Shown: positions 63,083-64,000 of the stretch, piece by piece
Numbering within the stretch: the first letter of the stretch is position 1
Layout: each line of letters starts with the position of its first letter
Source of the DNA: Rhinopithecus roxellana
Taxonomy: Eukaryota > Chordata > Mammalia > Primates > Cercopithecidae
Assembly (NCBI RefSeq): GCF_007565055.1
Contig: NC_044560.1
Location: 49,871,030-49,935,029 of the forward strand
Length of the DNA stretch: 64,000 nucleotides
Reading direction: 5' to 3'
The notes under the pieces: generated by a model
Told to the model about the DNA's origin: nothing
Databases searched by the model: none
Seen by the model: only the letters and a program-made list of their open reading frames with translations
Program-made: the position numbers and the translations under genes

Positions 63083-64000
63083 TTCTGCCCCTGGCCCCTC
63101 CAAATCTCATATCCTCACATTTCAAAACCAGTAATGCCTTCCCAACAGTTCCCCAAAGTCTTAACGCATTTCAACATTAACCCAAAAGTCCACAGTACAA
63201 AGCCTCATCTGAGACAGGGAAAGTCACTTCCACCGATGAGCCTGTAAAATCAAAAGCAAGCTCGTTACTTCCTAGATACAATGGGGGTACAGGTATTGGG
63301 TAAATACAGCCATTCCAAATGGGGGAAATTGGCCCAAACAAAGGGGTTGCAGGGCCCATGCAAACCCAAAATCCAGTGGGGTAGTCAAATTTTAAAGCTC
63401 CAAAATGATCTCCTTTGAGTCCAGGTCTCACATCCAGGTCATGCTGATGCAAGAGGTGGGTTTTCATGGTCTTGGGCAGCTCTGCCCCTATGGTTTTGCA
63501 GGGTACAGCCTCCCTCCTGGGTGCTTTCACCGGTTGGTGTTGAGTGTCTTTTCCATGCATACGGTGCAAACTGTCAGTGGATTTACCATTCTGGGGTCTG
63601 GAAGATGGTGGCCCTCTTCTCACAGCTCGGCTAGGCAGTGTCCCAGTGGAGACTCTGTGTGGGGGCTTCAACCCCACATTTCCCTTCTGTACGGCCCCGG
63701 CAGAGGTTCTCCATGAGTACCCTGCCCCTGCAGCAAACCTTTGCCTGGGCATCCAGGCATTTCCATACATCTGAAATCTAGGCAGAGTTCCCAAACCTCA
63801 ATTCTTGACTTCTGTGCACCTGCAGGCTCAACACCATGTGGAAGCTGCCAAGGCTTGAGGCTTCCACCCTCTGAAGCCACAGCCCAAGCTCTATGTTGGC
63901 CCCTTTCAGCCATGGCTGGAGTGGCTGGAATATAGGGCACCAAGTCCCTAGGCTGCACACACCACGGGGACACTGGGCCTAGCCCATGAAACCACCTTTT
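63083..64000 (-). mobile_element. THE1 internal region, reverse orientation, truncated by the window edge
   Basis: Begins at the purine-rich primer site next to the LTR (complement of TTCTGCCCCTGGCCCCTCC) and continues with AAGTCCACAGTACAAAGCCT, GGTTGGTGTTGAGTGTCTTT, CAAACCTTTGCCTGGGCATC and CTCAACACCATGTGGAAGCT, all typical of THE1/MST interior. A 205-codon sense frame is open at 63794-63177 with no recognisable retroviral domain; MaLR interiors are not known to encode proteins. The 5' LTR is not in the window. Confidence 0.93.

Noticed and set aside
1..64000. CRISPR arrays, operons, ribosome binding sites or bacterial mobile elements
   Set aside because: The sequence is primate nuclear DNA; no regularly spaced direct repeats or bacterial gene organisation exist.
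1..64000. tRNA, snRNA or rRNA genes
   Set aside because: The only tRNA-like sequences are the decayed promoter boxes of Alu and MIR; I saw no cloverleaf with intact arms outside them.

Overview
This window is primate nuclear DNA, almost certainly from an Old World monkey (macaque, baboon, vervet or a relative). Alu elements, a near full-length primate L1, a THE1 provirus and many old MIR and L2 copies fix the order Primates. The youngest Alu, at 56.56-56.87 kb on the minus strand with a perfect 14-bp target-site duplication, carries several base changes that I know from Old World monkey AluY lineages and not from human AluY: CTCAAGCC for CTCACGCC, GGGCGAGGTGG for GGGCGTGGTGG, and GATCCGGCCACTGC for GATCGCGCCACTGC. 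The species cannot be fixed further from the sequence alone.

I find no functional protein-coding gene and no RNA gene. The DNA looks like gene desert or a large intron. The only gene-derived sequence is a dead retrocopy of prohibitin (PHB/PHB1) at 10.45-11.47 kb, minus strand, with two nonsense codons and a 2-base frameshifting deletion. It sits inside an old L1.

Layout. 0-9 kb: three Alus, MIRs, an L2 and an old L1 3' end. 9-13.5 kb: an old minus-strand L1M interrupted by the prohibitin retrocopy, a hAT-like element and an AluJ. 13.5-29 kb: LTR relics, L1M fragments, many MIR and L2 copies, a short L1 3'-end insertion at 28.1 kb and an Alu at 29.1 kb. 29-40 kb: mostly unique DNA with MIR, L2 and MaLR LTRs, including a 431-bp inverted repeat at 36.5-36.9 kb. 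40-46 kb: AluY, an L1 fragment and microsatellites. 46.3-52.0 kb: a near full-length, inactivated L1. 54.2-56.9 kb: a Tigger-like DNA transposon holding a MER1B and an Alu with a huge purine-rich tail, beside the young monkey AluY. 57.5-58.5 kb: two MaLR LTRs. 60.5 kb: a MER1A inside a MIR. 62.7 kb to the end: a THE1 3' LTR and internal region, cut by the window edge.

The most unusual signals are local inverted copies. An 80-bp segment at 32.67 kb, interrupting a MIR, is about 94% identical to the reverse complement of 33.93-34.01 kb. An insert of about 32 bp in the 29.1 kb Alu copies, in inverted orientation, part of a MIR 2.3 kb upstream. Arms of 187 and 190 bp, about 87% identical, form a hairpin at 36.49-36.92 kb. 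None of these is explained by ordinary retrotransposition; template switching or short templated insertion is my inference. A strange C-rich, CpG-rich block at 56.05-56.29 kb follows a long purine tract and may be an assembly artefact.
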